From: Gimesia maris
Lineage (GTDB): Bacteria; Planctomycetota; Planctomycetia; Planctomycetales; Planctomycetaceae
Assembly: GCF_008298035.1 (NCBI RefSeq)
Contig: NZ_CP042910.1
Span: 7,440,001 to 7,504,000 of the forward strand
DNA: 64,000 nt
Direction: 5' to 3'
The notes beneath the pieces were generated by a model, which worked only from the letters and a program-made list of their open reading frames with translations, was not told the DNA's origin and ran no database searches. The position numbers and the translations under genes are program-made. This document shows, piece after piece, positions 9,309-18,339 of this stretch. Positions within the stretch are counted from its first letter, which is position 1; each line of letters begins with the position of its first letter.

Positions 9309-11648
9309 TCACTCTGTGGAATAAGTGGTCGCTCTGATTTCCATTCCTTTGGGAAATCGCTCTCTGGCAAACTGCAGGTGTTTCACAAATGGCTGCACCA
9401 GCATGGCCGGCAGGAAGAGCAAATCACCAATCAATGCCGTCGTGAGCAGAGCCAGCATCATCCAGGCAAAGCGTTGAGTCGGAATGAAATCGCTGAAGGC
9501 AAACACCAGTAGACCCAGTCCACAGATAAAAGTGGTATGAATCATCGCGCGTCCGCAGTGCTTCATCGCTGAGCGAACAGCCTGTTCGCTGCTTTGATTC
9601 AGTCCTTTTTCACGACGGAACCATGAGAGGAAATGCAGTGTGTCGTCGATGGCAATTCCCAGCGCGACACTGGCTGTCATGACGGCACCAATATCGAGGG
9701 GAATATCCATCCAGCCCATGATTCCGAACACAACCACGATCGGGAAAATGTTAGGCAGCATGCTGAGCAGGCCGGTCACGATACTGCGCTGGACAATGAT
9801 AATCATCAGTGCCACCAGCACAAACGCAGTCAGAAAGCTCCAGGTAAGATCCTGTAAGATCAACTGTTGTACGGTGTGGATCAGCGGCATGATTCCCGTG
9901 TAGTACGCAGTCAGGTGCACGCCATCCGCTTCATACTCCTGCAATGCAGGCTGTAATGTTGATTTGAGTTGCGCCAGGGCGGCCCCGTAATCAATTTTTC
10001 CCAATGCGGGAACACGCGCGCTGATGCGCCATGATTCTCGTCCGCCGTTATCAGACAGATAGACGGAACTGATTACCGCTTCGCGATTTTCCTTTAATTT
10101 TTTATTTGTCACCACTTTTCGAAAGATCGATTCGAAGCCGTTATGCTCAACCGGATTGGGTCCAAATGTCGCTGCCGACATGGTACCGGTATAACCGTCG
10201 ATATTATCAATGGTCTGTTCAATCTCATCAATGATCCGCAAACGCTGCAGAAATGTTTTTTTGCAGTCTTTATCAAACTCAATGATCACTTCGACCGGAA
10301 TCAGCGGTCCCATGCGTTCTTCGTTAAACTTATAATCGCTGAGCACCTGGCTGCCGGGTGGAAACAGGGAGGGGACATCGACTGAGGAGCGAATCGACAG
10401 CAGTCCATATGCTGAAACTGCCATCAACAGCACCAGTGAGAGAAAGACCGGGGCGGAATATTGTTCTAACAGGCGAGGAATGTTTTCCAGCCAGGCTGAG
10501 ATACGAGTAAAGTAGCGGGGAGTGTGGCCGGTCTGTCCTTCGCGATTCATTTTCAAGATCTGTTGTGGCGGCCAGAGCTGCATGGCTCCCGGGAGCAACA
10601 GTAACAGAACTCCCAGCGTGATCAGTAATCCGACGGAGGCGATCAGACCAAACAGTGCGATCGGACTGATCTGGCTGACCATCAGGGATCCCAGACCCAC
10701 TGCGGTCGTTACTGCTGCCAGCAGGCACGGATACCAGCCTTTGGAAAATCCATTGCGGACGGCAGCTTCTGCTTCCTCTTTTGATTTGGCGTTCGTGGAG
10801 AATAATTCGTCATAGTAGTAATTCACCAGGTGCACGCCGGCAGAAATGGTGAGCACAAAGACCAGTGAAGGCGTAATGATCAGCACGGCATCCAATGAAT
10901 ACCCCATGTAATAGACCATCGCCAGTACCAGACCCTGACCGAAGAGACCGGCCAGCAGAATCGTGCCTGTCAACATCCACGAACGAATACAGAACCAGCA
11001 AAGTACCGTGGCCAATACTGCTGATAAGGCGCCAAACAGGTTGACGCTATGGATACTTGCCTGATCAATGGCGACCCCGTCCACAGGAGGTCCGGTAATA
11101 TGAAATTCTTCTCGGGGGATCTGGCAGACTTCTTCCGCCACATCCAGAACATGATTAATCGACTGGGCCCGTAATTCGTTCCCCCGATAAGTTAAAATAA
11201 TGACGGCACAACTGTCTTTGAGATTTTTCCCGACGAGTACACCCTGCAACCGCTCCAGCGCTTCTTCGCGCGGCAGTTTGAGAGGAGGCGCCGTCAGCGA
11301 ATTGAGTGTCCCGGCACCACTGACGATGCGGTCGAAGAGCGTTTCATGGGTTTCGCCGAACTCGGTCGTCCGCGATGCGTTAATCTGTTTTTCAAATTCG
11401 ATTAATCGCGGATCATCAACGGTACAACCGGGCCAGCTGATGAGAATCAGATCGTTACTCTCAAAATCTTTGGAGAACCGATCGTAATTCTGCCTGGACT
11501 GCATGAAGTCGGGAGCCCACTTTTCCGGGGCAATCGACATGCTTTCCACGCTTTTGTGGGCACCATAAATCAGAAATGGCGTAATGAGAACGAGTAAGAC
11601 AACCGTTACGAGGTAACGACGGATATAGTGCGGTTTTGAAGCTGTCAT
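9309..11648 (-). CDS. RND superfamily (MMPL-type) exporter
   Basis: The 779-residue product is an inner-membrane RND protein of the MMPL/HpnN-like kind. It has an N-terminal helix (residues 12-30), a large periplasmic loop, a block of five helices (about 205-365), then a second helix, loop and five-helix block ending in FLPAMLVQPF. The second block contains ASVALGIAIDDTLHFLSWFRR, where acidic residues sit at the usual proton-relay place. The total of about 12 helices and two loops fits the family. Members export lipids, hopanoids or other hydrophobic compounds using the proton gradient; the substrate here is unknown. It converges on the SecA paralogue with only 15 bp between them. Confidence 0.88.
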   Translation of the reverse strand: MTASKPHYIRRYLVTVVLLVLITPFLIYGAHKSVESMSIAPEKWAPDFMQSRQNYDRFSKDFESNDLILISWPGCTVDDPRLIEFEKQINASRTTEFGETHETLFDRIVSGAGTLNSLTAPPLKLPREEALERLQGVLVGKNLKDSCAVIILTYRGNELRAQSINHVLDVAEEVCQIPREEFHITGPPVDGVAIDQASIHSVNLFGALSAVLATVLCWFCIRSWMLTGTILLAGLFGQGLVLAMVYYMGYSLDAVLIITPSLVFVLTISAGVHLVNYYYDELFSTNAKSKEEAEAAVRNGFSKGWYPCLLAAVTTAVGLGSLMVSQISPIALFGLIASVGLLITLGVLLLLLPGAMQLWPPQQILKMNREGQTGHTPRYFTRISAWLENIPRLLEQYSAPVFLSLVLLMAVSAYGLLSIRSSVDVPSLFPPGSQVLSDYKFNEERMGPLIPVEVIIEFDKDCKKTFLQRLRIIDEIEQTIDNIDGYTGTMSAATFGPNPVEHNGFESIFRKVVTNKKLKENREAVISSVYLSDNGGRESWRISARVPALGKIDYGAALAQLKSTLQPALQEYEADGVHLTAYYTGIMPLIHTVQQLILQDLTWSFLTAFVLVALMIIIVQRSIVTGLLSMLPNIFPIVVVFGIMGWMDIPLDIGAVMTASVALGIAIDDTLHFLSWFRREKGLNQSSEQAVRSAMKHCGRAMIHTTFICGLGLLVFAFSDFIPTQRFAWMMLALLTTALIGDLLFLPAMLVQPFVKHLQFARERFPKGMEIRATTYSTE

Positions 11649-11827
11649 GGCGACGATCTTTGTGTAAGGGGCAAAACACGATCACAGGTACTCAAGGGCA
11701 TCCCAGCCCATTCGTACACAGCAAGTCTAGCTCACGACTTTGCACTCGTCATAAAAAATGACAACCTTTTTGCAGACTTCTTCGTCTACATAACCACTAC
11801 AACCCACACAAAGAAATGATTCTCAAT

Positions 11828-12787
11828 TCAAACCGTCGATCGATTGCGTCGCACATCAATATAAACGGCAATAAGAATCACTGCCCCTTTTACTATGTAT
11901 TGCAGTGAGTAATGAATGCCAGCCTGATTAAGACCTTTATCAAGTATACCGATAATAACAGCGCCAATCAAGGTGCCAAATATGGTTCCGCGTCCTCCCG
12001 TAAAGCTGGTTCCCCCCACAACGACCGCCGCAATCGCAGTCAACTCGAACATTTCTCCTGAGCCGGGCTCTGCAGAGTACAGTTGGGAAGTGTGAATCAT
12101 GCCCGCGATCCCCGCCAGAACCGAACAGATCAGGTAAACCATTACCTCTACACGGACTACTGGAATACCTGTATAGAGGGCAGCTTCACGATTGCCTCCC
12201 AGCGCATAGACATGCTGACCAAAGCGGGTGCGATGCAGAAGCAGCGCCATCAGCACAAACAGCGTAAGCATGATGACCACAGGAACGGGCACTACGTCAA
12301 AAAGTCGCCCATTGCCAATTGCCAGTAAAAAGGTCTGCTGATCTCCAATCGATATCGGCAGGCCGCTGTTAAAACGCAGTGCGCAGCCGCGGGCAATCAG
12401 CATGGAAGCCAGGGTAATAATAAAAGGAGGCATTGCAGTTTTCGCAGCCGCAATGCCATGAAAGATTCCAAAGAGCGATGCCACCCCCAGACCGGCCAGG
12501 ATGGAAAGCAGGAGATAGCCTGCATTTTGTGTATCCCCGGAAATAGCCGAGAGGCAGTACACGGTAGTGGTTCCCACCAGCGCCACCATCGCACCGACGG
12601 AGAGATCGATCCCGCCGATCAGAATGACCAGCGTCATGCCCAGCGCAAGGATTGTATTAACGGAAATCTGCTGCGTCAGGTCCAGCATATTTTCCGGCGA
12701 TAAAAATGTGGGAACCCAGATGCGGAACAGCAGCAGCAAAATAATAATTGCCGCCAGCAGAGGCACCATTTGTCTGACTACTTTCAC
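11828..12787 (-). CDS. Ribose-type sugar ABC transporter permease
   Basis: The 319-residue product is a permease of the RbsC/BPD_transp_2 family with about 8-10 membrane helices. Typical segments are NTILALGMTLVILIGGIDLSVGA (given here only in part: the GGIDLSVGA turn) near residue 60 and VVVGGTSFTGGRGTIFGTL near residue 250. It forms the membrane channel for a pentose, hexose or similar sugar. The GTG start overlaps the stop of the ATPase gene by four bases (GTGA), so the two are translationally coupled. It is the last gene of a three-gene operon. Confidence 0.9.
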   Translation of the reverse strand: MKVVRQMVPLLAAIIILLLLFRIWVPTFLSPENMLDLTQQISVNTILALGMTLVILIGGIDLSVGAMVALVGTTTVYCLSAISGDTQNAGYLLLSILAGLGVASLFGIFHGIAAAKTAMPPFIITLASMLIARGCALRFNSGLPISIGDQQTFLLAIGNGRLFDVVPVPVVIMLTLFVLMALLLHRTRFGQHVYALGGNREAALYTGIPVVRVEVMVYLICSVLAGIAGMIHTSQLYSAEPGSGEMFELTAIAAVVVGGTSFTGGRGTIFGTLIGAVIIGILDKGLNQAGIHYSLQYIVKGAVILIAVYIDVRRNRSTV

Positions 12788-14289
12788 GCTTCTTCTCCTG
12801 TCAGCTTCTGCATGATCTGTGCTGCGGTGACTTTCTCAGCCGGATAAATGCCCGTCAGTCGTCCCCCCTGAAAGGTGCCGACCTGATGCGAAATATTCAG
12901 AACCTCATCCAGGTCAGACGAAATCAGAATCAGCGCCATGCCCTGCCTGACCAGTTCACCAATCAGGCGGTACAGGTCTTCGCGGGCACCAACATCAATG
13001 CCTCGCGTGGGTTCATCGAGTATCAGAATTTCCGGCGGTTCTTCCATCCAGCGACCGACGAGCACCTTCTGCTGATTGCCGCCGGAAAGATCGCGGATGG
13101 GCTGTTGAGGGTCAGACAGACGCACGCCAAAACCCTCAATCGTGCGGGCCACGATTTCACTGCGACTCTGATTATCAAAGCGAAAACCGTGAATCCATTT
13201 CTTCAGCCAGGGGAGTGTGATATTAAACGCCACTGACTGTTCTGTGATGAGTCCCTGATGTTTACGGTCTTCGGGAACCAGGACCAGCCCCTGCCTTAAG
13301 GCATCGCGGGGGTTGTTGATCTGCACCGTTTTTCCATTAATGGAAACAGTCCCCGCCAGAACGCGATCCACGCCAAACAGAGCGCGGGCCAACTCGGTGC
13401 GACCTGCCCCCACGAGGCCAGACAGCCCCAGCACTTCCCCATAACGGACTTCGAACGAGACATTCTGCACGTAAGCCGAACAGAGCCCCTCCACTTTCAA
13501 TGCGATCTCACCCGGCTCGTATGGGGGGCGGGGAAAATGCTCTTTGATGTCGCGTCCCACCATCCACTCAATCAGGGTCGCCGGTTCGATCTCTCCGGTT
13601 TTCGCAGTGCCTGCGGTTTTGCCATCACGCAGCACTGTGATCCGATCTGAGAGGCGCGTGACTTCTTCCATACGATGCGAAATATAAATGATGCCGACAC
13701 CCTGCGTTTTCAGTTGTTGCAGCGTGGTGAAGAGTGCTTCGACTTCCGTTTCCGACAGTGACGAAGTTGGTTCATCCAGAATCAAAACCCGCGCCTCCTG
13801 GGAGAGTGCCCGGGCAATTTCGACTAACTGCTGTTGTGCGGTGCTGAGTTGTGATACGACGGCTGTCACATCGCTGATTTCGGTGAGCCCGAGTCGCGTC
13901 AGTAATGCTTCAGCCTGTCGGTTCATTTCCCTGCGCTGCAGTAAGCCGCATCGGACGGGTTCGCGACCGAGGAATATATTTTCGGCAACCGTGAGATTGG
14001 GGGCCAGCGAGAGTTCCTGATGAATCAACCGGATCTTGAGCTGGTCGGCATCGGTGACCTGGCGGAGTTGAACCTGTTTTTCACCCGACCAGATTTCACC
14101 GGCATCAGGTTGATAGATGCCTCCCAGAATTTTGATCAGCGTGCTTTTCCCGGCACCGTTTTCTCCCAGCAGGGTATGTATCTCACCAGCTTCTACAGCA
14201 AAGCTGACATCATCCAGAGCCGTTACGTTTCCGAAGCGTCTGGTAATTCCCTGGAGTCGAAGGAGAGGCGCGGCGCTGGCGACGGACAT
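12784..14289 (-). CDS. Sugar ABC transporter ATP-binding protein, double cassette (RbsA/MglA type)
   Basis: The 501-residue product has two ABC cassettes in tandem, as in RbsA, XylG and MglA. The first has Walker A GENGAGKST, signature LSTAQQQLVEIARAL and Walker B LILDEPTSSLS. The second has the degenerate Walker A GLVGAGRTEL, signature LSGGNQQKV and Walker B LILDEPTRGID, as usual for this family. It powers sugar uptake with the permease downstream and the binding protein upstream. It starts only 3 bp after the binding-protein gene. No sugar kinase or isomerase is next to the operon, so the sugar cannot be named. Confidence 0.93.
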   Translation of the reverse strand: MSVASAAPLLRLQGITRRFGNVTALDDVSFAVEAGEIHTLLGENGAGKSTLIKILGGIYQPDAGEIWSGEKQVQLRQVTDADQLKIRLIHQELSLAPNLTVAENIFLGREPVRCGLLQRREMNRQAEALLTRLGLTEISDVTAVVSQLSTAQQQLVEIARALSQEARVLILDEPTSSLSETEVEALFTTLQQLKTQGVGIIYISHRMEEVTRLSDRITVLRDGKTAGTAKTGEIEPATLIEWMVGRDIKEHFPRPPYEPGEIALKVEGLCSAYVQNVSFEVRYGEVLGLSGLVGAGRTELARALFGVDRVLAGTVSINGKTVQINNPRDALRQGLVLVPEDRKHQGLITEQSVAFNITLPWLKKWIHGFRFDNQSRSEIVARTIEGFGVRLSDPQQPIRDLSGGNQQKVLVGRWMEEPPEILILDEPTRGIDVGAREDLYRLIGELVRQGMALILISSDLDEVLNISHQVGTFQGGRLTGIYPAEKVTAAQIMQKLTGEEA

Positions 14290-14292
14290 GAT

Positions 14293-15258
14293 TTACTGGG
14301 GCTCCAGATATTGCTCCGCATTTTCTGCTGTGATCAGTTCCACACGTACTTTTACATCTTTTTCTACCGGTTCCCCTTTGAGATGTGCCAGCATTTTTTC
14401 TGCAGCGATCTTGCCGATCTCCCGGGGAAACTGCGCCGAAGTCGAATGCAGTTTTCCCGCCTGGATGGCCTTGATCCCGGCCTGAGAACCATCGACGGTT
14501 ACGATCGTCACCTGATCCAGTTTGTTGGCCGAGTCGAGCGCAGAAATCACGCCGAGTGCATTGGGATCATTAATCGCAAAGACGGCATCCAGATCGGGAT
14601 AGCGGCCGATCAGGTCGCGCATCACAGGGCGGGCACCTTCTGTCGTTCCCTGGGCTTCCTGGACATCGAGAATTTTCATCTCCGGATGTTTTTCCAGTTC
14701 CGTTTTGAACCCTGCAACGCGATCAATACAGGCTTTGTTGACCGACAGGTGCAATACGACAAGCCTGGCTTTGGGATTCACTTTGGCAAGTGCCTGTGCC
14801 GCCAGTTCGCCAGCGCGAACATTATCGGATGCGACCGTGCAGACAATCAGTTCTTCATCCGCTTTTTTCACGGGCGCATCAACGATGATGATGGGCACTT
14901 TTTTTCGGTTGGCTTCGAGCAACGATCCCTTCAGGCCTTCCCAGTTGACCGGGTTCACAAAAATGCCGGCGACATTTTGCAGAATCAGATCGGAGAGATC
15001 GTTCTTCTGTTTGAGAGAATTGAACTGTGCATCCAGGATGACCAGGCGATCGCCGTTCGCCTCGAGTTCTTTTTTCAAACCTTCGCCCAGATCGACAAAG
15101 AACGGATTGTTCATGGTCTGAAAGGAGGCACCGAACAGCCTGCCTGAGTCTGCTGTAGAATCCGACTGCGGTGAATGGGAATCGGAACCGTTACTGCAAC
15201 CGATGCTGCCGATTGCGAGCAGGGTAAGCGGGATAAGAAACCGTAGCGCACTGTTCAT
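14293..15258 (-). CDS. Ribose-type sugar-binding lipoprotein of ABC transporter
   Basis: The 321-residue product is a periplasmic binding protein of the RbsB/peripla_BP_4 family. A lipoprotein signal is visible (LTLLAIGSIGC), so it is probably membrane-anchored. Family features include GASFQTMNNPFFVDLGEGL near the N-terminus of the mature domain, the GIFVNPVNWEGL segment, and the hinge regions IIIVDAPV and VTVDGSQAGIKAIQ. I prefer the ATG at 15258, which follows AAGGTTGG and directly precedes the signal peptide; an upstream in-frame start at 15309 would add residues before it. It is the first gene of the ABC operon. Confidence 0.9.
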   Translation of the reverse strand: MNSALRFLIPLTLLAIGSIGCSNGSDSHSPQSDSTADSGRLFGASFQTMNNPFFVDLGEGLKKELEANGDRLVILDAQFNSLKQKNDLSDLILQNVAGIFVNPVNWEGLKGSLLEANRKKVPIIIVDAPVKKADEELIVCTVASDNVRAGELAAQALAKVNPKARLVVLHLSVNKACIDRVAGFKTELEKHPEMKILDVQEAQGTTEGARPVMRDLIGRYPDLDAVFAINDPNALGVISALDSANKLDQVTIVTVDGSQAGIKAIQAGKLHSTSAQFPREIGKIAAEKMLAHLKGEPVEKDVKVRVELITAENAEQYLEPQ

Positions 15259-15406
15259 AACCAACCTTCGTTTCCGTGGAAGACTGAAATTTCTCCATAA
15301 AACGATCACTTCTCATCATCTTATAACTAACAAATTCCCTCGGCGATGAAAAGCGCAGGCGGCAAAACAGGCAATGTACTGCATCCGTACAAGACGCAGG
15401 ATGCTG

Positions 15407-17458
15407 TCAGGCGGCGCGTTTGAGCGTATCCGGAACCGGCTTGAGTGAAGAAGGCTGAAACTCAGGCAGAATGCGTTGAATCTCGGCCAGGATCAGAGGT
15501 GAAGGTTGTTCCGTAAGACGGGAAAGCCTCTCGTAGGCTTCCAGAATAAACTGTTCGCTGAAACTGACTTTTTCAGCAACCATAATTTTGGGATGGCATG
15601 TGGGCAGATGCTTTTCGCCGTCGACATGCAGTTCTTCGTAGAGTTTTTCTCCTGGTCTGAGCCCCGTGAATTCGATCTCAATATCTTCGCCCAGTTTGAG
15701 GCCGGAGAGATGTACCAGGTCAGTTGCCAGGTCGGTAATCCTGACCGGTTCACCCATGTCGAGAACAAAGATCTCACCGCCGCGGCCCATGGCACCTGCC
15801 TGAATCACCAGTTGCGAGGCTTCCGGAATGGTCATGAAGAAACGCTGCATGCGTTCGTCGGTAACCGTAATCGGGCCGCCATTCTGAATCTGCTGAGTGA
15901 AGATCGGCACGACGCTGCCAGCTGAGCCCAGCACGTTTCCAAAGCGAACTGTGACGAAGTGGCATTTCGAACGTGCGGCCAGCGATTGCACATACAGTTC
16001 GGCAATCCGTTTGTTGGCCCCCATGACATTGGTCGGGTTAACGGCTTTGTCAGAAGAAATCATCACAAACGAATCGACTTCGAATTCTTCAGCCAGATCT
16101 GCCAGATGCTTGGTTGCCAGGGCTATATTTTTAACAGCTTCGCCCGGATTACTTTCCATCAACGGGACATGTTTGTAGGCGGCTGCATGGAATAGAATAT
16201 CGGGTTGGAACTCCTGCATGACAGATCGAATTCGCCTGGAATCATTGATATCAGCGATCACCACATCAAAACGACCGGCATATCCCAGCTTGTGTAATTC
16301 GCGTTCCAGATAAAACTGACTGTTTTCGGAACGGTCGACCAGAATCAGTTTTCGTGGAGAAAACTGCAGGAGTTGACGACAGATTTCTGAGCCAATACTT
16401 CCTGCACTGCCGGTCACCATTAAAACTCTGTCGTCCATCCAGTTGCGGATGCTGGGCATATCAAGTTCAACCGGTTCTCTGCCCAGCAGGTCTTCAATAC
16501 AGACGGGCCGCGGCTTCATCTCGACTTTGCCCGAAAGCAGTTGCTGGTAACTGGGTAGAACCTGTACTTTGATCTCGGCAGAGTTTCCCGCCTCGACCAG
16601 ACTTCGAATCGTTTTGCCCGGGAATTCATCCGCCGGCAACAGGATCTCTGATACTTCATATTTTTCCGCCAGGGCACACATTTCCTGAAGTGACCCGAGG
16701 ACAGGAACGTTATTAATCCGTGTGCCTATACGACTGGCATGATCATCCAGAAAACCCACAACCCGCAGACAGGAATTTTTATTGCGTTCAATCATGCGGA
16801 GCAAAGCGGCCCCGGATTCATTGGCCCCGATGATAAAGGTTGGCTTACAGTTTTCCTGCTGTCGCAGGATGCGGCCACTGTCCTGCACCATGCGAATGAC
16901 TGCGCAGAAGCCACAGACCACCAGGATGGTGGAACCCCAGTCGATCAGAAATACGGAACGGGGCAGCATAAATTGAGGAAAGACAAGATAGTCAACTATG
17001 ACCAAAGCCGCGGAACTGATGGTCGCCGCACGTGCCAGATTGAAGACGTCCCGCGTCGTGATATAACGGCTGCGGATTTTATAAACGCCCGTGCTCCAGA
17101 AGGTAAAAGTTTTCAACCCGACCGCCCACAGGACCGTGGAACGAAACATGCGAAATCCATTTTCGCCCAGCACACCGTCGGTGTTGAGTGAGCCTTCGAA
17201 GCGCAGCCAGAAAGCCAGGTAGTAGATCGCGCAAAAAATTGGCAAAAATACCACCATCCAAAAGAGCTGGCGTCGCGTGACGGAATAATTCCGCAGCCAT
17301 TTCAATTTCGGTATGGAGTTCAACGTTAACCCCCAAAGAATCCCCTTCTGACTACGCATGAACACAGCCAGAAACAATATACATAAAACCACGATCTGAG
17401 TTAATTTGATCACATAAGGAGTGGGGTCATAACAATTTTCGCCATTTTTCGTCAACAT
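15407..17458 (-). CDS. Membrane-bound nucleotide-sugar epimerase/dehydratase (CapD/WbpM/PglF type)
   Basis: The roughly 683-residue product has four to five N-terminal membrane helices, a first Rossmann-like domain (FIIGANESGAALLRM) and a C-terminal extended short-chain dehydrogenase domain (TGSAGSIGSE, near residue 350). In the active site SSDKAVNPTNVMGANKR replaces the usual Tyr of YxxxK by Met, the variant seen in WbpM/PglF-type UDP-GlcNAc 4,6-dehydratases. RFGNVLGSAGSVVP and FTGLRPGEKLYEEL are further family marks. It probably makes a deoxy-keto sugar nucleotide for exopolysaccharide, O-antigen or glycoprotein sugars. The start is uncertain: ATG 17458 is used, and TTG 17476 or ATG 17356 are alternatives. 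No sugar-pathway partners are adjacent. Confidence 0.9.
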   Translation of the reverse strand: MLTKNGENCYDPTPYVIKLTQIVVLCILFLAVFMRSQKGILWGLTLNSIPKLKWLRNYSVTRRQLFWMVVFLPIFCAIYYLAFWLRFEGSLNTDGVLGENGFRMFRSTVLWAVGLKTFTFWSTGVYKIRSRYITTRDVFNLARAATISSAALVIVDYLVFPQFMLPRSVFLIDWGSTILVVCGFCAVIRMVQDSGRILRQQENCKPTFIIGANESGAALLRMIERNKNSCLRVVGFLDDHASRIGTRINNVPVLGSLQEMCALAEKYEVSEILLPADEFPGKTIRSLVEAGNSAEIKVQVLPSYQQLLSGKVEMKPRPVCIEDLLGREPVELDMPSIRNWMDDRVLMVTGSAGSIGSEICRQLLQFSPRKLILVDRSENSQFYLERELHKLGYAGRFDVVIADINDSRRIRSVMQEFQPDILFHAAAYKHVPLMESNPGEAVKNIALATKHLADLAEEFEVDSFVMISSDKAVNPTNVMGANKRIAELYVQSLAARSKCHFVTVRFGNVLGSAGSVVPIFTQQIQNGGPITVTDERMQRFFMTIPEASQLVIQAGAMGRGGEIFVLDMGEPVRITDLATDLVHLSGLKLGEDIEIEFTGLRPGEKLYEELHVDGEKHLPTCHPKIMVAEKVSFSEQFILEAYERLSRLTEQPSPLILAEIQRILPEFQPSSLKPVPDTLKRAA

Positions 17459-17710
17459 CAAAATTCTTAAGAACAAAGCAGTTACCCGCTTGTCTACATT
17501 AACGACAGAGATGCCCTAACTGCAGGCTCAGATGAAACCTCGGACTCAATTCGCTTTTCCCCAGACAGTTGATTATGATAAGTGCGAGTCGAGCCGATTT
17601 ACCGCCGGGGAGTTCTCTGAATCCTGTTTCCGACAGAAAACCCAGTTCACCCCGATGAAGCGGGGCACGGCTGCGACGATACTGTAAATACTTTACTAAT
17701 AAGGTGTAAC

Positions 17711-18316
17711 GTGATATTCGTTCTCGATAACTACGATTCATTTACCTATAATCTGGTACAACGGTTCGGCGAAATCGATCCCAGCCTGAAGATGGAGGTG
17801 GCACGGAACGATCAGACCACAATCGCCGAAATCGAAGCGGCTGCTCCGGAAAAAATCATCATTTCCCCGGGTCCCTGCACACCGGGCGAAGCCGGGCTTT
17901 CCAAAGAGGTCATTAAGTATTTCGCAGGTAAGATCCCGATTCTGGGTGTCTGCCTGGGGCACCAGTGTATTGCGGAGGTCTTCGGAGCCCAGGTGGTTCG
18001 CGCTCCGCGTCTGATGCATGGAAAAGTCTCTCTGGTCCACCACAATGGAACGGGGGTTTTTCAGAATCTTCCCTCTCCCTTCCAGGCAACCCGCTACCAC
18101 AGTCTGATTGTTCCGGAAGAATCCTGTCCGGAGGAACTGGAAATCTGTGCCTGGGTGGAGGAAGAAGGTCATCCCAAAGAGGTCATGGGGCTGAGGCATC
18201 GCGATTTTTCAGTACATGGCGTCCAGTTTCATCCCGAAAGCTTTTTGACTCTGGAAGGGCTGACCTTACTGAAAAACTTCCTGCAGCTACCGGCAGAACA
18301 ACTCAGTACCACTTAA
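17711..18316 (+). CDS. Glutamine amidotransferase of anthranilate/aminodeoxychorismate synthase
   Basis: The 201-residue product is a class I glutamine amidotransferase of the TrpG/PabA family. It starts IFVLDNYDSFTYNLVQ and has the nucleophile elbow GVCLGHQCIAE (Cys about residue 83) and the His/Glu pair in VQFHPESF. It supplies ammonia to a chorismate-binding partner (TrpE or PabB), making anthranilate or aminodeoxychorismate. The partner gene is not in the window, so TrpG and PabA cannot be separated; one protein may serve both. The start is GTG, with AAGGTG upstream. moeA follows after 23 bp. Confidence 0.93.
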   Translation: MIFVLDNYDSFTYNLVQRFGEIDPSLKMEVARNDQTTIAEIEAAAPEKIIISPGPCTPGEAGLSKEVIKYFAGKIPILGVCLGHQCIAEVFGAQVVRAPRLMHGKVSLVHHNGTGVFQNLPSPFQATRYHSLIVPEESCPEELEICAWVEEEGHPKEVMGLRHRDFSVHGVQFHPESFLTLEGLTLLKNFLQLPAEQLSTT

Positions 18317-18339
18317 AACAGGAGAGGGAACACCCCCGC

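Noticed and set aside
9298-9312. TGAACTC C GAGTTCA palindrome between secA-like and RND genes
   Set aside because: A 7-bp stem around a single base cannot fold well as a hairpin, and it lies at overlapping gene ends; probably chance.
14020-15147. A 375-codon plus-strand frame across the ABC operon
   Set aside because: It is antisense to the recognised binding-protein gene and has Phe/Ile-rich low-complexity composition typical of antisense shadows.
17965-18339. A long in-frame extension upstream of moeA
   Set aside because: It overlaps the amidotransferase gene; MoeA homology begins only at the ATG at 18340, which has its own ribosome site.
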